Source: Phlyctochytrium arcticum (lineage: Eukaryota; Chytridiomycota; Chytridiomycetes; Chytridiales; Chytridiaceae). Taken from it: 64,000 nucleotides of DNA. Location: NCBI GenBank assembly GCA_025602905.1, contig JAHLKI010000003.1:1240001-1304000 (forward strand), written 5' to 3'. The position numbers were made by a program, and so were the translations under genes. Positions 41,660-53,434 of the stretch are shown piece by piece. Numbering within the stretch: the stretch's first letter is position 1; the number at the start of each line of letters is the position of its first letter. The notes under the pieces were generated by a model, which was given only the letters and a program-made list of their open reading frames with translations, was not told where the DNA came from and did not search any database.

Positions 41660-44006
41660 TCAGAAAATCTGAACTACAGTAGCTTGACGGAAATGTAGCC
41701 GCAAAACCAGAAGGAATTTCTGGCAAAGGAACACCTTCGGGACGTAATACACGGACCAGTTTCCCACAAAGATCGTAGTTGCTGAGTCCCACCGATGGTT
41801 AGCGATGCTCTCTGCGTCGCCTTGAGCGCACAATTGTGCTGTAGCTCTGCTTTTAATAAGCATGTAAGGTGTAATCCGAACATCTTTCGAATACCCCAAG
41901 AAGGTCATAAAATCGCCTACCCAGTGACGAACTGTCGCTGGTTTGGGTACCTTTGCTGCACGACACTGCGTAAGTAATGTTACGTATTTCAGGTGAGAAG
42001 TATCATCGCGATACTTTTCATACACCGGAACAATATCGGCAGCCAAATGATTGGATAAACGCTTGCAAACAAGGTTACGCGTCTCCTTCACGGATTTTTT
42101 GGATTCCTTCGGATTTACTACTTCAGCGCGCAACTCAGTAGTATCCCAAGTGACTGAAGCACGAAGTGTGCGCGTCAAGCACAATGGACGGCGTTTCGAA
42201 CCCAGCATTAATAACCCACAAAGCTTTCTTGATAAAAGGCGTAAAGTCAAAGTTGACTCTGCTTTGTGTATAATCGCTGCGATGATGTCATCCTCGAGTA
42301 AAATCGGGATGGGTTCTGCTGCTTCACTAGGAGCTCCATCGCCGTGATCGGCTTCCAATGCCATTGCCGATCTTGCGTCCGTAAGGCATTGAAATATCGA
42401 GAAACAAGTTCGACTTTTCCCAGCCAAGCATGCTGGTATTCCGGTAACGGTCCCCAAAGAGCAGAAATAGCACTCCGATGACGTGCTACTTGGGAGGCTG
42501 TAAAGCCAGAGACTCTTAAGTGTTGAAAATAATTTACAATTCGAGCAATGTTGCGTTCCAAGGGATCAAATTCCCCTTGCTCACACCAGTGTATCCATTG
42601 GTCCCACGGTTTTTTAAAGGCAGCGTGAGTCGCTTCTTTGTAGCCATATTGCAGGACAACGTCGATAACTTCTGATGAAAAGCCGCAATCTTCCCAGCGT
42701 TTCCTGAGATTCGCCAAACTGCTGCCGCCTTCCACGGCAATGGGTTCGTTTCTTGGGTTATTATTTCCAGAAAGGTCTGTCAGTGGTCCGGAATTTTGAT
42801 TGGAAAGTCAATCAACATCTCCACGAGGAGGGGATACCACAACTGGGTTGGCCAAATTGGCGCTAACACCGACAGGGTTGCTTGTTGCGCGTGAGCTCTC
42901 GCGAGGATCCTCGGTATTAAAAACCAAGGGGGGTTTACCCATGCATTCTTGTTTGTGCAAGGGAACTGAAACGCATCGACGCCGCACGAGAGTTTCTCCT
43001 CTGTCCATGAGTAGAACCGGGGAAGTTGGCTGTTCACCGCTGACACCATGAGATCAATTGAGTGGGGTCCGTATATCTGATCGATTTGTTGAAACAACTG
43101 CGGATTGAGTTGGTATTTAAGTTCGGGTTCAGCGAGCTCTGGCTGGTGACGAATCTTGAATCGGCATCGGCAATCTCGTTGTCCACACCCGCCACATGTT
43201 CCGCTCGCAATGTTGAGATCGAATGATCTTAGAGGAATTTGATTCTCAACTGAACAACATTGTTCAAAGGTGCTACCCGGGATCCCCCTTGTTTGGCCAG
43301 ATAAACAATCGTGGTGATGTTGTCCAAATGAACCAAAAGGGACTTCACGTTCGTCCAGTGAGTTCTCGCAGCGCTAGCAAAACAGCTAGGCCCTCCAGGA
43401 CGTTGATATGAACCACTGAAGTAAGTGGTTGTGGCTCTCCGAATCGCAGGCATTTTCTTCTTCGAATAAATTTCGGAGAAGTCTGTCATTTGCCACTGGC
43501 GACGCACTAGAAGTAAGTGGCCGTTTACCATGATATTCGCTCCCCACCCCAAATTGCTTGCGTCCGTGAAAATTTCTCGGTCGTGCGGTTGCGGAAGATA
43601 TGCTACTCCATTCCATTCTTCTAAATGGCTCAAGAGGTAGTTGATTTCTTCCTTGATTTCCTCTGATATAGGAACTCGGCTATCCCTGGTCAATGTACGG
43701 GTGTTCACGAGAAGGCTCCAATTAGCTTACCGGTCAGCTTTGGCTGCAAACCAGCACCGTGTCAAGGACTGTACGTAACCAAGTAGAACAGCTACTCAAT
43801 GGATCGGCATCCCCGGTTGTCGCTTCACGGCAGTAAGTGTTGCTTCAAAATATGCAATTTCTCCGGCGGTACCTCCAACTGCTGGAGATTGAGATCTACT
43901 GTATGATTAACCCAAGGTGCACCAAGTGTTGCACTGGTGAAAGACACGATTTCTTCCACTTTATGGGAGCGCCTCGAATGCACGGTGCCGATTGCTAAAA
44001 TGCGGG
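41660..44006 (-). pseudogene. DIRS retrotransposon pol: RT end, RNase H, methyltransferase-like, tyrosine recombinase
   Basis: Order on the minus strand: RT thumb-like end (ATLGAPWVNHTVDLNLQQLE, VPPEKLHILK), RNase H (REIFTDASNLGWGANIMVNG), the DIRS methyltransferase-like module (YGPHSIDLMVSAVNSQLPRF, NAWVNPPWFLIPRIL) and a tyrosine recombinase (AAFKKPWDQWIHWCEQGEFD, FTASQVARHRSAISALWGPL, then LSRKLCGLLMLGSKRRPLCL). RT-RH-MT-YR order and the MT module identify the DIRS clade. Near the YR end, ITPYMLIKSRATAQL stands where H-x-x-R is expected, and the nucleophile Tyr is not evident, so the enzyme looks dead. Frames change several times. The RT front is cut off by MULE copy B at 44007. Confidence 0.85.
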
Positions 44007-45947
44007 GTTCTCCCACTGGGGGACGCGCTATATCCTTTTTAGGACAACTTTTTCGTTGGTGTTCGCATTGCAACCTTTTGTGCTCCCATGTGCGGATGAA
44101 CCACGGCTTTGGCACTGTCCTTGGCCATCGCAACTTTTTTGTTTAACAACTTTTGTTTATACTCCATTAGCAATCGCTCTCAAATGTGTGCTATGCATCC
44201 GGATCACACTTTCCCATATAAACCACATGTGAACAGAGTACTGACTGAACCAAATGTGAACACTCGCATTGTAAAACAAAAAGAAATCATTGTAGTAACT
44301 GAATTGCAGTGTATTGAAAAAAGGCGAACTAGATAGTGACGCAAAACCGTTGAAATGTAAACAAAGAACTAGCCTAGTGGTACATGTCGACGCTTGCTGT
44401 TCTGAAAATGAAAGGTTAATAGTAAAGGCATCTGACAAATCATACCACGTCCGAATCCTTGTCCGAGATGTGGCTCAGCGCTGTTTTGCAACCAAAACTC
44501 CGCTCCGGCCGTCCGATTGCCACTCAGGTTCGCCCCATTCTTCTGAATCGAAGAACCTGTCCAACACCAACACAACACAACACCCGAAATGGAAGCCGCC
44601 AATTCTGCAGACACAGCTATCGCACGCCCCAGCGCAAGACCGCCAACAGAGGTTGCCACTGTGGTCGGGTTGACCCCCGAACAGGCAATCGTTCTTCCCA
44701 GTAGCCTGGCCGCCCCTCAAGCTGCTTTGGCAAATGCTATCATCGCGCAAGCCGCATCCCGCCACGCTCCATGGTTTCCTCAAGCTGCGCCGGATGTTGA
44801 CTTTGCCACGATGGAAAAGGGGATTGACGGTGTTCATCAGTACGCGCTTTCCGAGGGATTTATTGTTTCTGAGAAGAAAAAGGAACACTGGGGCAATCCG
44901 AAAATTGTTTGTATGGTGATCTTTCATTGTTGTCAGAGTGGGTCGCCTCCAGCAAACATTCCAAACTCGAAGAGAAAGCGGGAGAGTAAGAAGGTCGGTT
45001 GCACCTACATAGTCCGTTTAAGCTTGGTTGGAGAAGTTTGGAGGATTGTGAAATTTGGCGACGGGCACTACCAGCACATCAACCATCCAAAGAGGAACAC
45101 CGCAGAGCTTGCCAGTCTGCCTGCAGCAAGAAGGGCCACCCAAAAACTTGCAGATGGTGTCATTCTCGCCAAGATTATTGATATGTACGCTGATGCCCGT
45201 AGTCCCGGTGAAATAGTTCAGTCGCTTGCTGATGACAATCCGGACAGACCGATCCTGATCATTGCTCGGGATGTCTCCAACATTGTCGCCCGAATGCAGA
45301 GAAAAGAGCTTGGAACTATGACGATGATGGAGGCGCTGTTGACGAGAATGAAACAAAATCATTTGGTGGCGGACTTCACACTGAACGCCGACCGTACCGT
45401 ACGTCGTTTGTTTTGGTCAGCCGATGGTAATCCAAACGTTAGGAAGTACGCGGATGTGGTAATTATTGATGCCACTTACCAAACCAACAAGTACAAGATG
45501 CCAATGATGCATGCTGTTGGATTCACGGCTACCAACAACACATTCTCCATTGCATTTGGAATTGTTGAGCAGGAAGAATGCGGCGACTATGTTTGGTTCC
45601 TACAGTTGTTGACGCAAGTTTTGGGCAGGGCACCTGACATTGTAGTAACCGACCACGAAAAAGGGTTGATAGGAGCCTTGAAAGGAGTTTGGCCCCAGAC
45701 GAAGAGACTCCTTTGCCGGTGGCATATCCTTCTCAACATCAAATCCAACTGCCACAAAATCTTTGTGACAGCGTCTGATGATAACTTGGAAGCATATACA
45801 TGGGCCAAATTCGAAAAGGACTGGAAGTATATGTTGGAGCAGCCGACAGAAGCCCTCTTCAAACAAGCCTGGAGCGAGATTGCGAAACTTGTTAGCCCAG
45901 AAACAATTCACTACATCACATCCAATACGCTGTGGCTATCTCAATGA
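44007..45947 (+). mobile_element. MULE copy B, 3'-truncated
   Basis: Starts GTTCTCCCACTGGG at 44007, the same terminal sequence as copy A at 31170, and follows it through the 5' non-coding region and gene. Homology to copy A ends at about 45940, where minus-strand Copia sequence begins. It sits inside the DIRS element, whose RT is cut at 44006. Confidence 0.8.
44589..45947 (+). pseudogene. MULE transposase, copy B, open frame but truncated
   Basis: ATG 44589 (MEAANSADTAIARPSARPPT) opens about 452 codons with no internal stop: FAR1-like zinc region (RKRESKKVGCTYIVRLSL, HYQHINHP), the MULE core ADVVIIDATYQTNKYKMPMM (first Asp), APDIVVTDHEKGLIGALKG (second Asp), LLCRWHILLNIKSNC. It then breaks at ITSNTLWLSQ just before the third catalytic acid. 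SWIM and CCHC zinc domains of copy A are absent. It contains NADRTVRR where copy A lacks these residues. Being free of nonsense codons it is younger or better kept than copy A, yet cannot transpose alone. Confidence 0.9.
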
Positions 45948-45949
45948 GC

Positions 45950-48506
45950 CTGTCTAGCCTTGTTGTTCTCGGCGACGCAATGCTCATAAGGCATTCAAGT
46001 ATGGTCGCGTCGAGTATTGGTGAAAATGCTTCATTGGAATCTATTCCGGAACGTTGTGTAAATCCTTGAGCTATCGCTCTGTCCTTGTATCGCAGAATGC
46101 TCCCATCGGCATTTCTCTTGCGAAGCGTATACCCATCGATGTCAGATAGACTGTACTGTATTAGGTATGTGCGCTATGGACCTGATGACTTGTTGTCGGC
46201 TGAATTTGTTCAGCGTTGACAGCCCGTTAGGCTAAATTGGTTTTGCATAGTTTCTGTAAATGCCCAGGATGCTGTAACATTGAAGTGTCTTTCAACTGAT
46301 TTGCTGTGCGGACTCTCGGGCGTCTGTCACCTTGAGCCTTTCCTACGTCCATGGCCTCATCTAAGTGAATCGTTGTTGTTTGCTGGCCGGGACTGGAAGT
46401 GTTGCTGAATCATTTGGCAGAATACTTAAATGCTTCCGATAATTGCTGGTTGATGGTATGAAAACTTGGTCACAAAACATGTCCTTAAGTCTCTTGCATT
46501 CGATGTCGTATATGTCTTGATAATATGGCTGAGATTGCTTCCTTGTGATTGTCCACTCTGTTGTCTGAGTTGTGGGAAAGTTGATTCATTGATGTGCGTT
46601 GCCATCCTTGAGAAGTTTCTGTTTATGATCCCAGAGTGCATTTTGCCGGCTTCAGTGCCGTTTGGTTCCCGTTGTCGATCGAATAATTTGTGTAAGCCAT
46701 CGTAGATGTGAATTCCCTTTGCTGCCCCTCATCGAGACCGATTGATCTGATTATGAGATCCCCAAACTGTATTTGTAATTTCAATATTTGCGTTGGTTGC
46801 GGAAAGTGAGTAGCGCTTTGTTTTCCGGTTCCTTGAAAATATTTGATATAAATGCGAAGATGAAGTTGTTTCTGATGGAGGTCTAGGTCGCATACTGCAT
46901 TCTTGTAACATGAAATTCAGCTTGGCAAAGTAAATCCATGAAATTTCTTAAAACGTGATTGAGTTCTTTGGGTATGTTGTGTACCACTTATGGGTAATGC
47001 CAAAGATGTCGCCATTGGGAAGTCTAATTGCGGGCTTGCCATATCCTCTGATTATTCACTATGTAATTCCAGCCATTGTTGATGTGGGTTGCGCAGCATA
47101 TTTAGTGAATGTATTTGAAAAATGCTAGTCATCGATGATAGAGCTACGTCGTCTTGACTGGTTCCTACGGATCCAACAGTCCTAACTATTCCTGCACTGG
47201 TTCCTCTTGGATACATCAGTTGACTAGAAATCTACGGGGTCAAACACGTTGGCTCCTGTGGATTCATTGACCACAGCGAATGACGCCTGTGCTGTTGGAT
47301 CTTCCCGAACCTTCTTGAGTTCGGTGTATAGCTGTACGACGTAGTCTGACGATCGACAATCTCGGCGCATATGGTTATTCATCCCACATCAGAAACAAAC
47401 ACGCGTTTCTTAATTTGATGACTGTTGAGGTTTGTACTCTTGATCTCTGTTGTTGTAGTGGGACCTTCCTGACAACTGGGACCTGTCCCCTCTTCCCTTG
47501 CGGCTATCCCATCCGCCTCTGCCTTGGCGAGAACCCCCACGGCCGCCCCGTTGACCGCCGCGTTGACTGCGTCAGTCATCATTGTTGCTATTGTTGTTAT
47601 TGTTCTCGGTGGTAGTTGAGTTAGCCGTTATAGGTTGGGTACCGACGGGACGACTGGCAAGTACTAATGCGTTGATATAATGATGCTTTTCATCCAGTAG
47701 CAGTGCTTGGATTAGGCGAGCATAGGTTGTATAGTTGGTTGCACGTAAAATCCTGGGGTGCTCCGTCTGTGCGCGCGGTAGCATGCGCAAGACTTTCCGT
47801 ATCATTTCGGTTTGAGCCTTGTTAACCCCGCAGAGTTTAAGTGTAGAAATAATTTGCATAAATTTGGCGTGAAATGCAGATATAGTGGGAAAGTCAGCAA
47901 CTCGGATGGATGAGTATTCCATTTCCGCTGCAGGCAGTTGTAAACGTTCTTGATTCCCGAATTGATCGTCTAACAGAGCCAGGAGTGTCACGACGTTGTT
48001 CTCCGCCCGGAATTGGTTTTGTAATTCAGGAGGAAGGTGATGGTGGATATAACAGGATTAGCAGGGACGATGCTCCATTGGTGAAGTATAACTTTGTTCA
48101 GTGTAAAGTACAGTTGACTAGTACTATTCTGTGGGGGTTGTCGGTTAAGCTACGGGGGAGGGGAAAACTACCGTAGGCTATATACTTTGTAAAATGAAGG
48201 AAAGAAAAGACACGGCAGACACTGCGCAGCACGCGTCGCGCGACGCGTCTTGAAACTAACAAGGGAATGCGCAGTCAGCTTGTTACAGTGGATCAGATAC
48301 AATGCTTTACTGTGTTGCTGGATAAGTTTATCAGCGTCTTCAACAGCAAGTGTTCCCATGGTACAGTAGGCCACCACGTATAAGCCTTTACCTCTGAGGA
48401 GAGTTGCAATTTGTTGCTTCCATCGTAAGTAATCATTGCCGTCGACTGCCAGACGGGGAATTTGTATCGCGATTAAACGCGGGGCTTCTTCTTCTTGAGT
48501 AGCCAT
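45950..48506 (-). pseudogene. Decayed Copia gag-pol
   Basis: ATG 48506 (MATQEEEAPRLIAIQIPRLA) then DGNDYLRWKQQIATLLRGKG, the Copia gag head. The gag resumes at 47991 (LALLDDQFGNQERLQLPAAE, FHAKFMQIISTLKLCGVNKA). A zinc knuckle near 47380 reads RVCF, stop, CGMNNHMRRDC. Between 46.3 and 47.2 kb nothing is readable. At 46150-45950 an RT block appears: DGSILRYKDRAIAQGFTQRS, GIDSNEAFSPILDATILE. Its 5' LTR is 48539-48738. The copy is older than the MULE B that ends at its 3' side or shares a breakpoint with it. Confidence 0.75.
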
Positions 48507-48538
48507 TTTGGTCGCTTCGGTCGTTTGGGTTCAGAGCG

Positions 48539-48738
48539 TGTTATAGATCTCCTGTCTGGACTCAGTGAATGGCAGTATGAACGTCTTTTGTATTGGGGAA
48601 ACGATCAAAGGGGTACAGATAGTAAAGAGGGGTCCCCAGCAGAATATATACTCCCTAGCGGAGTTACATGTTTACGTAATGGATAAGGATCTCGAAGTGG
48701 TCATCCCACTAGTAACGCATTAGCTTGGTTTCATAACA
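48539..48738 (-). repeat. 5' LTR of the decayed Copia
   Basis: 200 bp, begins TGTTATAG and ends TTTCATAACA (inverted TGTTAT/ATAACA tips). It stands 32 bp before the gag ATG on the minus strand, leaving only a short leader. A shorter relative is at 9785-9968. Confidence 0.8.
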
Positions 48739-48879
48739 AATTCCCCTATATGATGAGGAAAATAAACAAGTGGTTGTGAAGCAAATCATAAGACTGAGGC
48801 CAAAGAAGAGGAAGTAGATACGTAACTGCGAAGTTGACTACATCCTGACCAAGAAGTTTGAAAAGGATGTAACTTGCAG

Positions 48880-49135
48880 ATATCTTGTGAAGGGGCAGAT
48901 GATGACACAACCGTGTGGGAGCTGTGGGATTCAGTCAAACATCTGGATGCAGTCACCGAGTTTGACCAAGAAGTTATTAACAAGGCCTTTACTACCAAAC
49001 CGCTGGATGACGTGAATGAACCCAAATCGTATGCAGCCGTAATGTGATCCAAGCATGCATCAGAATGGAAACGCTCCTTGGAGAAGGAGCTGAAGTCACA
49101 TGAGAAAAATCGTACGTGGACATTTGTGTAACAAA
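48880..49135 (+). pseudogene. Copia reverse transcriptase N-terminal fragment, plus strand
   Basis: Plus-strand reading: FDQEVINKAFTTKPLDDVNE, PKSYAAVM, stop, SKHASEWKRSLEKELKSHEK, NRTWTFV, stop. Copia RT begins with the pattern 'EP.+Y.EA+....W..A+..E+.SL..N.TW.LV', so the match is clear although short. It lies next to an LTR that belongs to a minus-strand element and is therefore a separate insertion or a rearranged piece. Confidence 0.7.
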
Positions 49136-49398
49136 ATGATCTTCCAGTGGGGTGTTACGAATTTCTGGTAAACTAGTATGGTACGGGTTATATCTAGTAC
49201 AGGTACAGGTGTATTTTGTGCGGCTGGTACAGGGTACAGAGTAGTTGTACCTGTACCAGCAAGGCCTTCCTGCGCCACCTGTACCAGGAACTTTCCGTGC
49301 CACGCGTGGCTTATCCGGAAAAAAGGGGCCGGCATGCGGTCTGGTATGCCGCACTCGGTAACAAGTTTCTCCCGCCAATAGTTTCAACTGGCGGCACG

Positions 49399-52300
49399 AT
49401 GTCAGAACCTCCGACCGGCGGAGGTGCGAGCACCCAGGTATGCTAACTTCGAAAAGCCTGCCTATATTCTGCCAATTATACTAACTATTTATTCTCAAAA
49501 TTTCCAGATCATTGACGTAGACGATTATGTTATTCCTAAGAACGAAAGAGTCGCCAGTTGCATCAGGACCACGCAAGTAAGCATTTCCCGAAACTGAATC
49601 CGAAAGGGCCGAAAGAACCTGCCTTTAATTGGGCCAAAATTGTGCTAACCTGTATTTCCAAAAATTTTCAGATCATTGATCTTGATGACTTTAACTTTAC
49701 TCCTGCCAAACATGAAGCAAATGCTAGCTCAAACAGCACGCAGCAGGTAAGCTAAACTTTGAAAGAGACTTGTTTTTTTTAATTTCGCAAGAATTATGCT
49801 AACTATATTTTCTGAAATTTCTCAGATCGTTGATTTAGAGGATTTCACTCTCACCACCAACCAAACGGGTGCCAGCTCAAGCAGCATGAAGGTAAGCTAT
49901 CTTTGAGAGAGACTTGTTGTTTTTCGCAAGAATTATGTTAACCATATTTTCCAAAATTTCTCAGATCATTGATTTAGAGGATTTCACTCGCACCACCAAC
50001 CAAACGGGTGCCAGCTCAAGCAGCGCGCAGGTAAGCTAACCTTGAAAGAGACTTGTCTTTTTAATCTCGCTAGAATTATTAACTATATTTTCCGAAATTT
50101 CTCAGATCGTTGATTTAGAAGTATCTACTCCCACCAGCAACAAAGAAAATGCCACCGGCTCTAGCAGCACGCAGGTAAGCCACATCCGAAACAGCTCCCT
50201 TTATTTTGGTCAGAATTGTGCTAACCATCATTTCCGAAATTTCTCAGATCATTGATTTGGATAGTCCTGATGTTTTGATCGAAGAAAAATACCGCATTTT
50301 TAAGCACACGCTTGTTGAAAAAATCATCTATGCACATGAGCCAATCGAGTATCCCCCGACATCAGAAAACGGAATTGCCATCCTTTATGATATTAACGGA
50401 TGGAAAACCACGACCGCAGCTTTTTCCAACATTCAATATCCGATCGGAAACCCTGGAGGAGGCGGAGGTTTTCTGCTATTTTTTAAATGCTCAAGTGAGT
50501 AGTATCAACGTGAATCTGACGTCTATCGGATGTCTTATTCGCAGTTTAGGTAACAAAAAGCTATCGAACCTGCAGGGGGGTGAAGATGTGTGAGCATATT
50601 TGTGAGGACATCCGCCAGATGACGCATTCGTCCGTGGATCCCGAAGAGGCTGATTTTATGAACATCGCCCGAACGACAGTCTCATCCAAAGGAAGCTCGA
50701 TTGATTGTAAAACGAAGGAGTATGTATTAATTATGGAGTGCAAATTTGCAAAAATTAATTCACGTCAAAGGTTTTTTTTAGCTAGACAAAATATGACATG
50801 CAGGTACACCAACCAGCAAGGCCATAAATGCACAGGCGGCCACATGGTTTTTCGGAAGTTTTCACAGGTAAGAGCGCTCGGCAGATTGGTCGTATGGACG
50901 CTCCTACTTACGCGTTGTTTAGCCAATGGTTCTTGCAGGCGGTGCCGCTCCCCTCAATAAATTTTGTCTGGGCTGTAGCATGTGGCAACCTAACCAGAAG
51001 CATCTAGTCGTTGTCATCCCTGACCATTACAACTTGGAGTACCTACGACGACTGGTAGAGGGCGATGAAATTGTAAATGAGCCTGAAAGCCAGCGTGACC
51101 CAACCGATCCATGCGCAACAGTTTTACTGGCGTCTTCCCGTCAAAAGTTTTGCTGTAAGTACTCATCCAATCTAGTAGCTAGTTGAAAATTCCAGCTAAC
51201 GAGTTACTGTAGTTGAGTTGCATAAACTGGATGGCGACTGGGAGCAGGGTGCAGTTCAGCCCAAAACATGCAACGTTAAATTCATCAAAGTCACACCATT
51301 GGATCTGGTCGCCTGCCCATATGTCATGGTTATTTGTATTGGCACTCATAGCCATCCCCCGCCTCCTCCTTTGACCATCCCATTCAACATCCGCCAAGAA
51401 ATTGAAGAACATCTTGCCGTAACGGAGAGTGGCACGCTCCAGCCCCGACAAATTTTTGGCAGAAAGTTTCTTCAAACGTGGTTCAGGTGAGAATGACAAC
51501 ACGAGTTGTATATGACAGATTTCTGAGTCAGAAATAGTCGTGGAATGCAAACGATTGCTGCTGAGTTCCATCCAAGTCTGAACCAATTATCGTCGGTGAG
51601 GCGTCTTGTATCAGCGGAACGTCGTAGAAGAGATCCGTGGGGCGAGTCTGTTGTTGGGGTTATGGCCGAGCTTTATAAGCGTCAAATGCAAAGGGATGAT
51701 CCGGACGCTTGTTATATCCGAAAAGCTGGTCAGTGAAGCGCATAGAACGGATCGGCAAGTTCGTATACTGAAATTGACTACGTGTTACTTTTAAGATTTC
51801 ACCAGCAACAACAATTTGATCGTCATCTGCGGAACCAAAAAGCAAGTTGAAGCCCTGCAGAGCAGCGAGGAGATTCTTGTCGACATGACCTTCAAAGGTA
51901 TCCGTTCAATGAGTGGGAAGTTGCTATTAGAGACCCCGACGTTGATATCGATCCCTCAGGTGAGTACGGTATGACATACAACCTTAATGCGCCATGTGCT
52001 AAGACCGATTTCTCCCAACAGTCTTGGCTTGTGTCAGGATAGCCACAGATGACCACGATGCTGAGACATACTGCCAAATGTTTGAAATGATCAATTCTCT
52101 GTATCGCCAGGAAACTGGAAGAGGCCTTCGGTTCTCTCACATTCATGGCGACGAGGAACCTGCCATCAGCGTGATTATGGCCGACCTGGACGGCGGTCAA
52201 TACAAAGGTTTGGGGTTATTTTTGGAAAAGTTAACGGCAGAAACTACCAAGATGACATGGTCTGAGCACCTTTTGCACATTTTCAAATCCTGCGTGGTGC

Positions 52301-53434
52301 ATTTTAAGAGGTAAAATCCACTGCCAAATGTCCTTCAATTGAGTTAACCGTTGCTTCAGAAATGTTCTCAAAAATGCAGCTGGTGAAGCCCGCATTTGCA
52401 CATTTTCAAATCCTGCGTGGTGCATTTTAAGAGGTAAAATCCACTGCCAAATGTCCTTCAATTGAGTTAACCGTTGCTTCAGAAATGTTCTCAAAAATGT
52501 AGCTGGTGAAGCCCGCATTTGCACATTTTCAAATCCTGCGTGGTGCATTTTAAGAGGTAAAATCCACTGCCAAATGTCCTTCAATTGAGTTAACCGTTGC
52601 TTCAGAAATGTTCTCAAAAATGCAGCTGGTGAAGCCCGCAAGTCTCTCCGAGCCCTAATAGAGTCTATCTGCACATACACCGATCCCGATACGATCGACC
52701 TGCTCTTCGACGAAATTATCAACATAGGTGCAGAGTCTGGCCTGAACCTGGAGGATTGGGCTGAGCTTTATAAGCAGCCCTACATTATCGGTTCATTAAA
52801 TCCAGTTTTTTCAAAAATTCCGTTGGCCATTTGGACAAGAACAAGGTATTTGGTTCGGTTCGAGGCCTTGCAATCATTCAAACAATTTTTTGACTGTTCT
52901 CCAGCAACCAGAGTAATGCAATCGAAAGCTTGCATGCCAACACCAACCGCGACTTGAAAAATGCCAGTCTGTTACATTGTATTCGGTCCCGGCACAACTA
53001 TGACGTGCGGCGTTGGAGGCAGCTTGAGTTTGGGGATCGGACGGGGGTCTACTACAAAGACCGAGTGACGGGTGTGCAGGCAACCACCAATAGGCTCAAT
53101 GTCAACGCTCGCAAGGCCAGCCAAACCCAAAGCTCCTGCCAAAGCTCCCGCCCAACCCAAAGCCCCAGCCAAGCCCAGAGCCACCACCACCAGATCAAAG
53201 AAGGGAAAGGAGGTGGTCCGGGAGGAGAGCATGCCCACTTCCAGTGCAGCCAGTTCCAGCTCGGCACCCCCCACATCAGACGTCAGCAGTAAAGATGTGG
53301 AACTCGAGACGGCCAGAGAGAAAACACGCAGCTTGGAGCGGGAGTTTTTAATCGAGGAAGAGCTTGAGAAACATCGCGTCATGGAAGAGAAACTGGCGGC
53401 GATCAAGGCCAGGAATAAGAATGCCCGAAAGTAG
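49399..53434 (+). CDS. M1-SIM: MULE-like transposase gene with tandem SUMO-interaction-like exons
   Basis: ATG 49399 (MSEPPTGGGASTQ) is followed by six exons whose products all start with I-I/V-D-L/V (49508, 49672, 49826, 49965, 50106, 50248). The seventh exon continues into the main body: HKCTGGHMVFRKFSQ, VQPKTCNVKFIKVTPLDLVA, CPYVMVICIGTHSHPPPPP, SEEILVDMTFKGIR (likely first Asp), FSHIHGDEEPAISVIMADLD (second Asp) and SNAIESLHANTNRDLK. This is the fungal MULE-like group known to me by its CPYV...HPPPPP and NRD motifs. The tail is K/A/P-rich (RPAKPKAPAKAPAQPKAPAK) with SKKGKE and a coiled coil (FLIEEELEKHRVMEEKLAAI) to stop 53434. At least ten introns of 45-100 bp are visible. Defects: a frame slip near 51905, a 123-bp triplication at 52275-52643, and a frame choice near 53100. 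TIRs were not found. Confidence 0.72.
49508..50294 (+). repeat. Tandemly duplicated exon-intron units encoding SIM-like motifs
   Basis: Exons 49508-49576 (69 nt), 49672-49746 (75), 49826-49891 (66), 49965-50030 (66), 50106-50174 (69) and the start of the exon at 50248 all begin ATCRTTGA and encode IIDVDDY, IIDLDDF, IVDLEDF, IIDLEDF, IVDLEVS and IIDLDSP. Introns share GTAAGC starts and TTTCTCAG-type ends. Every internal exon is phase 0-0 and divisible by three, so units can be gained, lost or skipped without shifting frame. Exons 49826 and 49965 differ at only a few codons (recent copy). The unit period is about 138-165 bp. Confidence 0.88.
52275..52643 (+). repeat. Triplicated 123-bp unit spanning an intron
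   Basis: Three head-to-tail copies (52275-52397, 52398-52520, 52521-52643), nearly identical; one difference seen is GCAGCTGG versus GTAGCTGG. Each holds the exon end coding IFKSCVVHFKR, a complete 49-bp intron (GTAAAATCC...TTGCTTCAG) and the next exon start. The extra exons are 74 nt each, so including both shifts the frame. Confidence 0.93.

Noticed and set aside
49820..50180. Regularly spaced near-identical blocks, at first sight CRISPR-like
   Set aside because: Blocks are coding, begin at splice acceptors and end at donors, and spacers are introns with similar rather than unique sequence.
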